This document shows positions 26,792 to 34,900 of a stretch of 64,000 nt of DNA, piece by piece; the first letter of the stretch is position 1, and each line of letters starts with the position of its first letter. The notes under the pieces are model-generated. The model was not told where the DNA came from. It worked only from the letters and a program-made list of their open reading frames with translations, and ran no database searches. This stretch comes from Candidatus Limnocylindrales bacterium. Its GTDB lineage: Bacteria > Desulfobacterota > Binatia > UBA1149 > CAITLU01. Location of the stretch: assembly GCA_035571835.1 (NCBI GenBank), contig DATNBU010000039.1:389061-453060 (forward strand). Direction: 5' to 3'. A program made the position numbers and the translations under genes.

Positions 26792-27736
26792 TTACCGCAG
26801 ATCGAGATCGACTGTCACACGCAGATGATCTTCATCGACGTGCACGATCTCGGCGGCGCTTCCGACATCGGCGACTTCGCTCCGGACGTCGTAGTCGCGC
26901 CCGGGCGTGAGGCGGCAGACCCGGTAGCGGCCGTTGGTGCGCGTCACGCGGCGCCGCGACCTTTCGCCTTCGGCTTCCACGTGCACGCGCGCCCCGGCCA
27001 CCGCGACTCCGTCCGCCGTGACGCGGCCGGCGATGCACCCGAGACCGATCCAGTGGATCGCCGCGACAGCATCGAGGTCGAATCCGCCTTTGGTGCCGGC
27101 GAAGCTGTGATTGCCGGGATCATCGATCAGGTCGCCGGCGTCGGTGATGCGCACGAAGCGCGCGAATTCGAGCCCGACGTCGGCAAGATCGAAGCGATCG
27201 CCGCCCGACTCGGGCGCCAGCGGGTCGAGGCCGTTCTCACTGTTCGCAAGGACCGGCGTCCGGCCTGCCAGCCCGGCGTGCGTGTCGGGATCGTAAGGGA
27301 ATGCGAACCACTGCCGTGCGTCGGCGCTGACCTCCACGAACGCGAGCTCGGCAAAGAGCAGGTCTCCGCCGAAGAACGCGTTCTCGAAGATCACGAGATC
27401 GTCGCCTTCGCCGTCGACGACCACGTTGTCGGCGAACGCAACGGTGATGCTTCCGCCGTTACCGAGCGAAACCACGTCGAGCGACCCCTTCAGCATGCCG
27501 CCGCCTTCCGGCGGACCGAGCACGATGCCCGGCAGCTGGTCGGCTCCGAAACCGGACGACGTACCCGGCTCGAACACGCGAACGCGGTCGAGCCAGGCAT
27601 CGCCGAGCCGGTCGGCGGCAAGAGAAGGCGCGGGCGCCGCGATGCACGCGAAGTACGCCGTGCTCGCGATCCATGCGATGCGCGCAACCGGAACGAACGC
27701 CGCGCGGCATATCGCGGCAACCCGCGCACCCATCAT
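26792..27736 (-). CDS. Exported surface protein with carboxypeptidase-regulatory-like C-terminus, B12-riboswitch operon
   Basis: 314 residues from ATG 27736. The N-terminus is an export signal (WIASTAYFACIAAPAPSLA). The main domain (~45-225) includes DVVSLGNGGSITVAFADNVVVDGEGDDLVIFENAF, then FVEVSADARQWFAFPYD and FDLADVGLEFARFVRITDAGDL. This layout (GG-x-I-x-V-x-F, DDL-x-I-FENAF) resembles the cell-surface proteins found in cobalamin-uptake loci of Bacteroidetes. The tail (CIAGRVTADGVAVAGARVHVEAEGE) is a carboxypeptidase-regulatory-like beta-sandwich. Its ATG overlaps the upstream gene's TGA (TGATG), so both are expressed under the cobalamin riboswitch. A role in surface B12 capture is an inference. 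Confidence 0.75.
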   Translation of the reverse strand: MMGARVAAICRAAFVPVARIAWIASTAYFACIAAPAPSLAADRLGDAWLDRVRVFEPGTSSGFGADQLPGIVLGPPEGGGMLKGSLDVVSLGNGGSITVAFADNVVVDGEGDDLVIFENAFFGGDLLFAELAFVEVSADARQWFAFPYDPDTHAGLAGRTPVLANSENGLDPLAPESGGDRFDLADVGLEFARFVRITDAGDLIDDPGNHSFAGTKGGFDLDAVAAIHWIGLGCIAGRVTADGVAVAGARVHVEAEGERSRRRVTRTNGRYRVCRLTPGRDYDVRSEVADVGSAAEIVHVDEDHLRVTVDLDLR

Positions 27737-29196
27737 CAGTGGCCGCTCATCGCCGGGCCGGATGTCGCCGGAGGCTCGCACACGAGCCGAATGCCGTCCG
27801 TATCCCGAACGGAGCTCGCACTGTCGGTCGTCGTGCGGAATCGGATGTTCGCCCTGCCCCTCTGCGGCTTGCCGTTGCTGGCGATGCGAAGCGGTACGCG
27901 CACGCCGTCTCCGAGGACGCACGCGCTGTCCGACGTCGGCAGCAGCGCCGACGCATCTGCGACGAGATCGTCGAGCCCGGTGCTTTCGAGCCTCGTGCGA
28001 ACTTCGATGCTCGCGATCGGCGACGGCGGCGCGCAGTCGCCGGTCCGTGCATCGCCGACGTTCAGGCACAGGCCGAGCGGGAACGTGCAGGTGCCGTCCG
28101 CCACGCCGTCCGCATCGCACGCGTCGCCGTCGGTGCAGTACGCCGAGCGCGTCGGCGTTCCATCGTCCGAGATCGCGACCTCGACGCCGTACAGCTCGAG
28201 CATGCAGTCGGTCTCCGTGCTGCCGCCACCGAGAACCAGACGGTCGATCGGGATCAGCCGGTGCACGCTCTTGTCGTCGTCGGCGCCGGAGAACGACGAC
28301 GCGAGGAAATCGATCCGGCCGGTGAACGCATTGACGGAAACGCCGCCGCCGAACGCATCGAATCCGGTGCCGCCGTCGACACCGGTGACGAGCGGCGTGA
28401 CCGTGCCGCCGGGTGCGACCGCGGCAATGGTCGGGCTGCCGGTCGCGAGCACGGCGCCGTCGGTTGTCACCGCGATATCGATCGAGCCATGGTCGTAGGT
28501 CGGTCCCGATAGTGTGCTCTGGCGCACGCCGGCATCGGAGTACGAATAGATCGCACTCGCGAACGAACCGGTGGCTTCGCTGATCAGCACATCGGAATCC
28601 CGCACGACGAGCCCGCCGGTGTAGTCGAACCCGGTAGCGAACGTCGTCGCCACCGGCGTCTGTTCCGACAGGTCGATGTGAATGACGGTGCCGGCGCCGC
28701 TGCCGTTGGCATCGGAGACGAGCAGGCCGCCTGCGAACAGATCGATGCTGAACGCATTGGCAATGGTGCCGCTCGGCAGGACCTCGAGGCCATCAACCGG
28801 GACACTCGTCGAGTCGCCGGGAATCGCGAACACGGTATCGCCGGTCGTTGCGCCGCTGAAGTTGAAGCCGCTGTCCGTCACGTAGAGCACGTCCGACGCC
28901 GCGTCATAGACGCAGTCGGCGATCGAGTTGAGCCCGGTCGCCACCGTTCGCACGTCTCCGCGGTTCGACACGAACAGGATGCTGCGCGTGCGGCCGCTCG
29001 GCGTCGGAAACGAAAGCGCCGGTCCTACGCCGACAAAGTCGCCGCCCTTCGCGTGGGCAACGCAGCCTTCGGTCAGCTCCGCAAGCGTCTGCCTCGCATA
29101 GAGATAGCCGTCGGCCGGCTGCACGGCAGCCGATCCAACAGATGCAGAAAAATGGATGGAAATCGCGACCGCAGTCGCGACAGAAACACTACGCAT
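27736..29196 (-). CDS. Exported beta-propeller-like protein under a cobalamin riboswitch
   Basis: 486 residues from ATG 29196, with an AGGAG site 8 bases upstream; an in-frame extension to 29565 would run through the riboswitch and was rejected. Signal peptide to about residue 23 (HFSASVGSA). Residues ~50-330 contain repeated propeller-blade-like units (ILFVSNRGDVRTVATGLNSIADCVYDAASDVLYVTDSG; GLLVSDANGSGAGTVIHIDL; GLVVRDSDVLISEATGSFASAIYSYSDAG). BtuG, the surface cobalamin-binding protein of Bacteroides, is also a beta-propeller controlled by B12. A Cys-containing C-terminal part follows. It is first in a two-gene unit with the surface protein at 26792. Function as a B12 binder is inferred, not shown. 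Confidence 0.78.
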   Translation of the reverse strand: MRSVSVATAVAISIHFSASVGSAAVQPADGYLYARQTLAELTEGCVAHAKGGDFVGVGPALSFPTPSGRTRSILFVSNRGDVRTVATGLNSIADCVYDAASDVLYVTDSGFNFSGATTGDTVFAIPGDSTSVPVDGLEVLPSGTIANAFSIDLFAGGLLVSDANGSGAGTVIHIDLSEQTPVATTFATGFDYTGGLVVRDSDVLISEATGSFASAIYSYSDAGVRQSTLSGPTYDHGSIDIAVTTDGAVLATGSPTIAAVAPGGTVTPLVTGVDGGTGFDAFGGGVSVNAFTGRIDFLASSFSGADDDKSVHRLIPIDRLVLGGGSTETDCMLELYGVEVAISDDGTPTRSAYCTDGDACDADGVADGTCTFPLGLCLNVGDARTGDCAPPSPIASIEVRTRLESTGLDDLVADASALLPTSDSACVLGDGVRVPLRIASNGKPQRGRANIRFRTTTDSASSVRDTDGIRLVCEPPATSGPAMSGH

Positions 29197-29344
29197 GCTG
29201 GTTCTCCTTCCGGCCCGCGCCGGGGTTTGCTCGAAGAACCATCCGCAAAAAGGAAGAGGGAATCGGGGCCGGAAGCCGCAGCGATCGATCGCCACGACTC
29301 GAATCCCGGTCGCTCCTTCCCCGTCGGAAGGTTCAACCAAAAGC

Positions 29345-29515
29345 GAGCCGCGTCGATATCCTGACTTTGGGATCGTCCGAGCCGTCGCGCCTTCCCAGGT
29401 GCATTGGATGGACTGCTTTCGCAGCCCTGCGCCCAGTGGCTTAGTGCGACGTTCGTCCCCCTTCACAGTTGCGGGGCAGTCGAGGAGTTTCACCTCGTTC
29501 CCGACAGAGAGCGGA
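29345..29515 (-). promoter_or_regulatory. Cobalamin (adenosylcobalamin-class) riboswitch
   Basis: Read on the minus strand, the conserved blocks of the cobalamin riboswitch occur in order. GGGAACGAGGTGAAACTCC begins at 29502. CTGCCCCGCAACTGTGA follows about five bases later. GCCACTGGG lies at about 29440, GGGAAGGC at about 29397, and a B12-box-like AGTCAGGATATCG ends near 29353. Spacing and order match the family (GGGAA-x3-GGTG, CCCGCAACTGT, AGCCACTG, GGGAAGG, CAGGA). It lies ~150 bases upstream of the exported beta-propeller-like gene (start 29196), in its 5' leader. It should repress the downstream two-gene unit when cobalamin is bound. Confidence 0.92.
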
Positions 29516-29715
29516 ATTGCTCTCGATCGACTCGCGGCGCGACCGTAGGAGCCAGAGCGCCACATGTCAAACCTGCTCTACCGTTCGCGCTGGTCCTCTA
29601 CCGCTTGCCGGGTCACTTTGAGTTCACCCTTGCGGCGGCTATACGAGCCTATCTCGCAGCAACCGTCCGGAAGCCGGCTGCCGACACCGAGAAACAAGCG
29701 AACGAGGACTTACGA

Positions 29716-31347
29716 ATGGACGGTGGAAAACTGGTTGCGAGGGCCCTGAAAAAAGCGGGCGTCGACTGCATCTTCACGCTCTCCGGCGGCCACGTGATGG
29801 CGATCTACGACGGCTGCCTGAACGAAGGCATTCGCGTGGTGGACGTTCGCCATGAGCAGGCCGCCGTCCACGCCGCCGATGCGTACGCACGGCTTCATCC
29901 CGGCAAAGTAGGCGTTGCGGTGCTGACCGCCGGCCCCGGCGCGACCGACGGCGTCACCGGCATTGCGAATGCGTGGCGCGCGAACTCGCCGATCCTCGTG
30001 ATCGGCGGACAGGGACCGCTCGCGAACCTGCGGCGCGGCTCGCTGCAGGAGATGGACCACATCTCGGTCATGCGCCCGATCACGAAGTGGGCCAATGCAT
30101 GTTACGCCGCCGACCGACTCGGCGAATTCGTCGAAGAGGCGATCCGTTTTGCGCTCGCGGGAAATCCCGGGCCTTCCTATCTCGAAGTACCGATCGACGT
30201 GCTCGGCGGCACCGTCAATCTCGAGACCGCGTACTGCCCTGCCCCGATGGCTGCTCCGCGCGTGCGGCCGGAAGACGCGGTCCTTCGCGCGGCCGTCGAG
30301 CTGCTCAAGCAGTCGAAGATGCCGATGGTCATGTCGGGCACGGGCGTCAAGTGGTCGAACGGCGCCGACGCGCTCAACCGCTTCCTGTCGGCGACGAAGA
30401 TGCCGGCGTACTGCAACGGCATGGGACGCGGCACCGTGCCGCACGACTCGCCGTACTTCTTCAACCGCACGCGCCGCGACTACATGGAGCTGTCGGACTG
30501 CGTGCTGCTGGCCGGCTCGCTGCTCGATTTCCGCATGCGCTTCGGAAAATCGATTCCCGCCACTGCCAAGATCATCCAGATGGATCTCGATGCGACGTTG
30601 ATCGGCCAGAACCGGCGCGCCGACATCGGCATGGTCGGCGACCTCGGCCTGATGTTCGACGGCATGCTCGAGATCATGAAGAAGGACGGCGTCACGCTTG
30701 ACTTCAGCGCCGTCGTCAAGGAATGGCGTGCGAAGGAAGACGACGAGGAAGCGGCGCTCGCCGACAAGCTGACGTCGAATGAAGTGCCGATCGATCCGAT
30801 GCGGCTCTGCAAGGAGATCGCCGACTTCGTCACCGACGAGATGATCCTCGTCGGAGACGGCGGCGACATCGTCGCGAAGGCCGCCAAGGTCGTGCCGATT
30901 CCGAAGAACGGATTGTGGATGGATCCGGGGCCGCTCGGGACGCTCGGAGTCGGCATGCCGTTCGCGATCGCGGCGCAGCTCGCCAACCCCGACAAGCGCG
31001 TGCTGATCATCTATGGCGACGGGTCGTTCGGCCTGAACGGCTTCGAGTACGACACCGCGATCCGCCACAATCTTCCGATCGTCGGCATCATCGGCAACGA
31101 CGCCGCGTGGGGCCAGATGATGCGGCCGCAGGTCATGATGTACGGCCGCGAACGACTGGTCGCGACCGAGCTTCTTCCGACGCGCTACGACAAGGTCGTC
31201 GAAGCGCTCGGCGGCTACGGCGAGCTCGTGACCGAGCCCGACCAGATCCGCCCTGCCCTCGAGCGCGCGTTCGCGAGCGGCAAGGCCGCGTGCGTGAACG
31301 TGATGATCCGCAAGGACTTCGACTTCATGGGCGGCATCTACATGTAG
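29716..31347 (+). CDS. Thiamine-diphosphate-dependent enzyme, acetolactate synthase / oxalyl-CoA decarboxylase-like
   Basis: 543 residues with the three-domain ThDP layout. The N-terminal PYR domain has the catalytic Glu in VVDVRHEQAAVHAADAYARLHPGKVGVAVLTAGPGATDGVTGIANAW. The central domain includes KMPMVMSGTGVKWSNGADAL. The C-terminal PP domain carries the GDG-x-N metal/ThDP motif (IIYGDGSFGLNGFEYDTAIRHNLPIVGIIGNDAAWGQ). It decarboxylates a 2-oxo acid or 2-oxoacyl-CoA; the specific substrate cannot be assigned, and no regulatory ilvN-type subunit is adjacent. The ATG at 29716 is preceded by a GAGGA site. It is divergent from the riboswitch operon and convergent with the gene at 31396. Confidence 0.85.
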   Translation: MDGGKLVARALKKAGVDCIFTLSGGHVMAIYDGCLNEGIRVVDVRHEQAAVHAADAYARLHPGKVGVAVLTAGPGATDGVTGIANAWRANSPILVIGGQGPLANLRRGSLQEMDHISVMRPITKWANACYAADRLGEFVEEAIRFALAGNPGPSYLEVPIDVLGGTVNLETAYCPAPMAAPRVRPEDAVLRAAVELLKQSKMPMVMSGTGVKWSNGADALNRFLSATKMPAYCNGMGRGTVPHDSPYFFNRTRRDYMELSDCVLLAGSLLDFRMRFGKSIPATAKIIQMDLDATLIGQNRRADIGMVGDLGLMFDGMLEIMKKDGVTLDFSAVVKEWRAKEDDEEAALADKLTSNEVPIDPMRLCKEIADFVTDEMILVGDGGDIVAKAAKVVPIPKNGLWMDPGPLGTLGVGMPFAIAAQLANPDKRVLIIYGDGSFGLNGFEYDTAIRHNLPIVGIIGNDAAWGQMMRPQVMMYGRERLVATELLPTRYDKVVEALGGYGELVTEPDQIRPALERAFASGKAACVNVMIRKDFDFMGGIYM

Positions 31348-31355
31348 GACCGGGA

Positions 31356-31386
31356 CCCGGCCGATCCGCACTGCGGATCGGCCGGG
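31356..31386. terminator. Hairpin between convergent genes, likely bidirectional terminator
   Basis: A perfect 15-bp stem: CCCGGCCGATCCGCA at 31356-31370 pairs with 31372-31386 around a single central base. It lies between the stop codons of convergent genes. The T-tract is weak on both sides, so termination strength is uncertain. Confidence 0.6.
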
Positions 31387-31395
31387 CTCGGTCGT

Positions 31396-33522
31396 TCAGT
31401 AACGCCTTTCCAGGATCGTCTCCATCCTCATCGTTACCGGGCCGGGCAACCCGTACGCCGTATTGACCGCGCTGTTCGAGCTTGCCGGCGCGCACGAAAC
31501 TCCGGCAAGGGTCGGAGCCGCCGGATCGGCCACACCCTCGACGACGATCGGATCCAGATAGCAGCTCGGCGGCGGGCCTGCCGCGCAGTCTCCGCAATTG
31601 TCGTTCGGGCAGACCCATTGCTCCTCGTCGAGGCTCCCGGTCACGTACGCGTCGCAGGAAGCGTCGCTGGCGCACGGCAGCAGGCCGCGGCCATCGGCGC
31701 GCAGCATTCCGTTACAATACTTGGCGGTGTCGCTGCTGCACTGGCCACGATCGGTCTGTCCGGGAACCGCCGTGCAGGTGAGATCGCCGCAGTTGTTCGG
31801 TCGACGGTCGACTCCCGGACTTCCGCCGCTGCCGCAGGTGCCGAGTCCCATGCCCGCGCAGTGTGCGTCGTCGTCGCAGGTCTCCAGAGTGTCGCCGCTG
31901 CACACTCCGCAAAAACAGCTCAACGCATTGAGTGGGGCTTCGCAGGCATCGGAGGCAGGCTTGGAAGTCGATCCCGTCTTCATGTCGATCTCGCGCGGGA
32001 TCCCCGTGGCGCCGGTAAGGGCCAGTCCCAAAGACGGCGGACAGTCGAGGCTGTTGCCGGAAACCGGAGCGTCGGCATCGGTCGCATAGGTCAGATCGAA
32101 TCCCTGCACGTCGCACGCCATCCCGTCGCGCGCGCCTCCGTTGCATAGACCGTTCGCGTTGCCGTCCTGCGGAGTCGCATCGCCCTCGCAGATCGGGCAT
32201 GGCTGCTGCTGGGCGATTCCGATGTAAACGCTCGAGCGCGTCGCCATCGTGATGTTCGCCGAACCGGAATCGGGATCGACCGTGCCCGACACGTCCTCGT
32301 CGAAGCGGCTGAGAAGGCAAACTGGTGTTCCTCCCACCGCCTGCGCGATCGGAGGGCTCGCGAAGTATGTGCAGTTTCCACCGCCGCAGGCGGCGTCCGT
32401 ATCAAAGACGTTGCTGCACTCGATCCACGGGGACGCCGCGCAGCGCGCGAAACCGTCGTAGAGCACGCTGTCGGTGCTGATGCCTCCGATCGTGCAGCTT
32501 CCGCAGCTTCCGAACGCGCCCGGGCACGAGACGTCGAGCGCCAACGGGACGGCATCGACGAGGTCCTGGTCGTGGCCGTACCCCTTCCATCCGTCCGAAG
32601 ACGAGCTAGTAGTTGCGCCGCCGTTCGAGCAACCGCCCGCGGTCTCTTCGAGCGTGCTGCAGCCGCTGCGCGTGGTCAGGCGAACCGCCGGCGGGCAGAG
32701 CGTGGCGTGGGCTTCGTACGTGATCTCGAATGCGTCGTTCTCGGCGCTGGCAAAAGCCGCGGCACTGCAGGTTTTCAGGTTCGCGATCGTGTCGGTCGCG
32801 CATGTGTCGAGATTGGCGAGCGCCGCGGCGGCGCACGAGGATTCGACCTTGCCGTCGGCCTTGGTCTGGGCCCCGCTCACTTTGGAATCGGGATCGAAGC
32901 CGACGCAGCTTGCGATGTCGTAGTCGCCAGCCTCATCGTCGTCTCCCTGGCACGACGTCTCCGTCTTGTACGCGGTTGCCGCGACGTTGGCGTAGCCCTT
33001 CGCCAGCGCGCTCCGGCACTTGATGTCGTCACTCGTAAGAGAAGAAGGAGTCGGGGATCCGAGCGCCGTCGTGCCCGCTGTCTCCGCAATGTTTTCGGCC
33101 CGGCAACCAAGACAGGTCGCGACCTCGGCCATCGTCGTCATCGGATTCGGCACCGCGCACGATACCGGACACGACACGTAGAATTGAGTGCCGGAACTGG
33201 CCGAGGTGAGCGTAGCGTTCTCGCCCGCGCATGCAGTGCTGATCGCCATTTCGGCCTTGGTTCGGGCAGACGAGAATTTCGACTTTGAATCGGCCTGCGT
33301 CATGTCATTGCAGTCTACGCCGGCCATGGTCTTGCCACCGTCACGGGATTTGTGGCAGGCCGCGATCGTCTTGTGCGCGGTCTTCATCAGCTTTGCGTAG
33401 TTCTTCGCGATAGTGCCGCGACAATCGACAGCGGAATCCGGCAACGCGACGGCCGAAGCCTGCGTGACACCCAGCAGACCCAGTGCAATCGAGAACAGGA
33501 GTGGTTTGGACCTTCGAAGCAT
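31396..33522 (-). CDS. Large cysteine-rich exported protein of unknown function
   Basis: 708 residues from ATG 33522, with GGGAG upstream. Signal peptide to about residue 24 (LLFSIALGLLGVTQASA). The first ~270 residues are helical repeats with paired cysteines (VDCRGTIAKNYAKLMKTAHKTIAACHKSRDGGKTMAGVDCN, then IKCRSALAKGYANVAATAYKTETSCQ), evidently an internal duplication. The rest is rich in Cys, Gly and Asp (GSCGSCTIGGISTDS, CFCGVCSGDTLETCDDDAHC, NNCGDLTCTAVPGQTDRGQCSSD), resembling cysteine-rich modules common in exported proteins of deltaproteobacterial-type genomes. Presumably disulfide-bonded and extracellular. No catalytic motif was recognised. Confidence 0.75.
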   Translation of the reverse strand: MLRRSKPLLFSIALGLLGVTQASAVALPDSAVDCRGTIAKNYAKLMKTAHKTIAACHKSRDGGKTMAGVDCNDMTQADSKSKFSSARTKAEMAISTACAGENATLTSASSGTQFYVSCPVSCAVPNPMTTMAEVATCLGCRAENIAETAGTTALGSPTPSSLTSDDIKCRSALAKGYANVAATAYKTETSCQGDDDEAGDYDIASCVGFDPDSKVSGAQTKADGKVESSCAAAALANLDTCATDTIANLKTCSAAAFASAENDAFEITYEAHATLCPPAVRLTTRSGCSTLEETAGGCSNGGATTSSSSDGWKGYGHDQDLVDAVPLALDVSCPGAFGSCGSCTIGGISTDSVLYDGFARCAASPWIECSNVFDTDAACGGGNCTYFASPPIAQAVGGTPVCLLSRFDEDVSGTVDPDSGSANITMATRSSVYIGIAQQQPCPICEGDATPQDGNANGLCNGGARDGMACDVQGFDLTYATDADAPVSGNSLDCPPSLGLALTGATGIPREIDMKTGSTSKPASDACEAPLNALSCFCGVCSGDTLETCDDDAHCAGMGLGTCGSGGSPGVDRRPNNCGDLTCTAVPGQTDRGQCSSDTAKYCNGMLRADGRGLLPCASDASCDAYVTGSLDEEQWVCPNDNCGDCAAGPPPSCYLDPIVVEGVADPAAPTLAGVSCAPASSNSAVNTAYGLPGPVTMRMETILERRY

Positions 33523-33745
33523 CGATTCAGTCTCCCTTTTTTCGAGGCGAGTCGGTTCGGGGCGATTCGCCTCGAGTGCCGCATCGAGCCCGGGAGTCGT
33601 ATGGGACGGTCGCGGCTCTGTCGATGCGGGAACGGAGATTCTCGAGGGGCGTGACACGTACGAAGTAACGCGGCTCACCATTCTCGATGGAATTCGAGCT
33701 CTTGCGCCCGCCCTCGGCGCACGGCGAATCGTCGGGAAAGTTGTT

Positions 33746-34210
33746 CTAGGCCTGCGCAGCAGCGGTCTTGCGGTGGTCCCAGCTCGACGTTTTCTCGGGA
33801 TGAAAGACCAGCGCGACGCGCTTGCGGATGTAGTAGCGCAGCGCCGCTCCCGCCGTTTCTTCATCGAGCCCCTGGTATTTTTTCGCCGACGCGAGCGCGA
33901 TCCGGTAGCACAGGTCCTGGTCGTCGATGATCTGGTAGCGGCCGCGGATGAAGACGCCGCGCAGCTTGTCGTACTCGGTGCCGTCCTCGACGAGGATCGA
34001 GCCGCGCGCGTCGCGCTCGATGTTCTTCACTTTCTGCGATGACTTGTACGTATGCATGTGCACGAGGCCGTCGAGCATGCTGTACCACATGGGGACGAGG
34101 TGCGGATATCCGTCGTGATTGATCGTGCCGACGATCACGGTCTTGCTCGACGCGAGGAAGTCGCGCATCTCGTCGTCGGTCAGGCGAATCTGGTCTCGTA
34201 CGTTAGGCAT
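33746..34210 (-). CDS. PPOX-class flavin-dependent protein
   Basis: 154 residues of the pyridoxamine-phosphate-oxidase-like split-barrel fold. The family core is VIVGTINHDGYPHLVPMWYSMLDGLVHMHTYKSSQKVKNIERDARGSILVED, followed by RGVFIRGRYQIIDD. Such proteins bind FMN or F420 and reduce small substrates; the cofactor is not decided by the sequence. A GGAG site precedes the ATG. It lies downstream of the tandem-repeat array (34221-34356), which occupies its leader. Confidence 0.85.
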   Translation of the reverse strand: MPNVRDQIRLTDDEMRDFLASSKTVIVGTINHDGYPHLVPMWYSMLDGLVHMHTYKSSQKVKNIERDARGSILVEDGTEYDKLRGVFIRGRYQIIDDQDLCYRIALASAKKYQGLDEETAGAALRYYIRKRVALVFHPEKTSSWDHRKTAAAQA

Positions 34211-34220
34211 CGTTACTCTC

Positions 34221-34356
34221 CAGCGGCGCTCTGCGCGTTTACCGAACAGCGCCCTGCGCGTTTACCCAACAGCGCGTAGCGCGTTTACCCAAAGCGCGTA
34301 GCGCGTCTACCCAACAGCGCGTAGCGCGTTTACCCAAAGTGCGTAGCGCGTCTACC
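34221..34356. repeat. Six-copy tandem repeat, unit about 23 bp
   Basis: Six head-to-tail copies of a unit like CAGCGCGTAGCGCGTTTACC plus CAA, beginning at 34221 (26 bp, diverged), 34247, 34270, 34293 (22 bp), 34315 and 34338 (truncated). Copies 3 and 5 are identical; copies 4 and 6 share TCTACC in place of TTTACC. The last copy runs into the stop codon of the upstream gene (34352). The array fills the gap before the PPOX gene's ribosome site. Confidence 0.9.
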
Positions 34357-34900
34357 ATGGATCTTCGCTTTCGCGATTGTACTTCTCGTCGTCTTCGTCG
34401 AGCGGCGAAGGCTGGCGCTCTTCTTCCTGCTGGTTTTCCGGAAGATCCGGCGTCAGGACGTCGGGGAGCTCGCGATTCGGCTCGGGGACCGGCGTGTCCG
34501 CCTCGGCCTTTCCATCGGAGCCTGCAATCGGCGGCGTCGGTCGCGCGGCCGGCGGCTGAAAATCCGGCGCGAGCCCCGGCTGTGCGGCGCGCGGCGGCGG
34601 CGGAGCGTCTTCATCCAGGAACGGATCGTCCTTGTCTTCGTCGGGGTCGATCTTCTCTGGAGCGCGACGATGGTCGCCGGGCTTCGGCGCGGGCCAGGTC
34701 CGGTCGAGCACCGGATCGGGAAGCGACAAATCCGGATCGCCCGGCGCTTCGGGCACGACGCCGAACTCGTCGCGCCGGGGCTCGTCGGTCGACGGCTGAT
34801 CCGGTGTCGCAAGCGCGCGCGTAACGCCGAACGGCGTCATCGCGAACATCGCGGCCATCGCGGAAATGCCAGCCGCGATGACAATGGGAGCAGGTCTCAC
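34352..34900 (-). CDS. Exported acidic proline-rich protein
   Basis: 182 residues from GTG 34900, overlapping the SDR stop (GTGA). A hydrophobic N-terminus (APIVIAAGISAMAAMFAMTPFGVTRALA) looks like a signal peptide or single membrane anchor. The rest is low-complexity and acidic, rich in Pro, Asp and Glu (DPDLSLPDPVLDRTWPAPKPGDHRRAPEKIDPDEDKDDPFLDEDAPPPP and LDEDDEKYNRESEDPW), probably intrinsically disordered and periplasmic. It is the last gene of an AsnC-SDR-this-gene run with overlapping reading frames. Function unknown. Confidence 0.6.
   Translation of the reverse strand: MRPAPIVIAAGISAMAAMFAMTPFGVTRALATPDQPSTDEPRRDEFGVVPEAPGDPDLSLPDPVLDRTWPAPKPGDHRRAPEKIDPDEDKDDPFLDEDAPPPPRAAQPGLAPDFQPPAARPTPPIAGSDGKAEADTPVPEPNRELPDVLTPDLPENQQEEERQPSPLDEDDEKYNRESEDPW

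Noticed and set aside
29197..29565. N-terminal extension of the propeller-like gene through its leader
   Set aside because: The stretch is the cobalamin riboswitch; the ATG at 29196 has a strong ribosome site and signal peptide.
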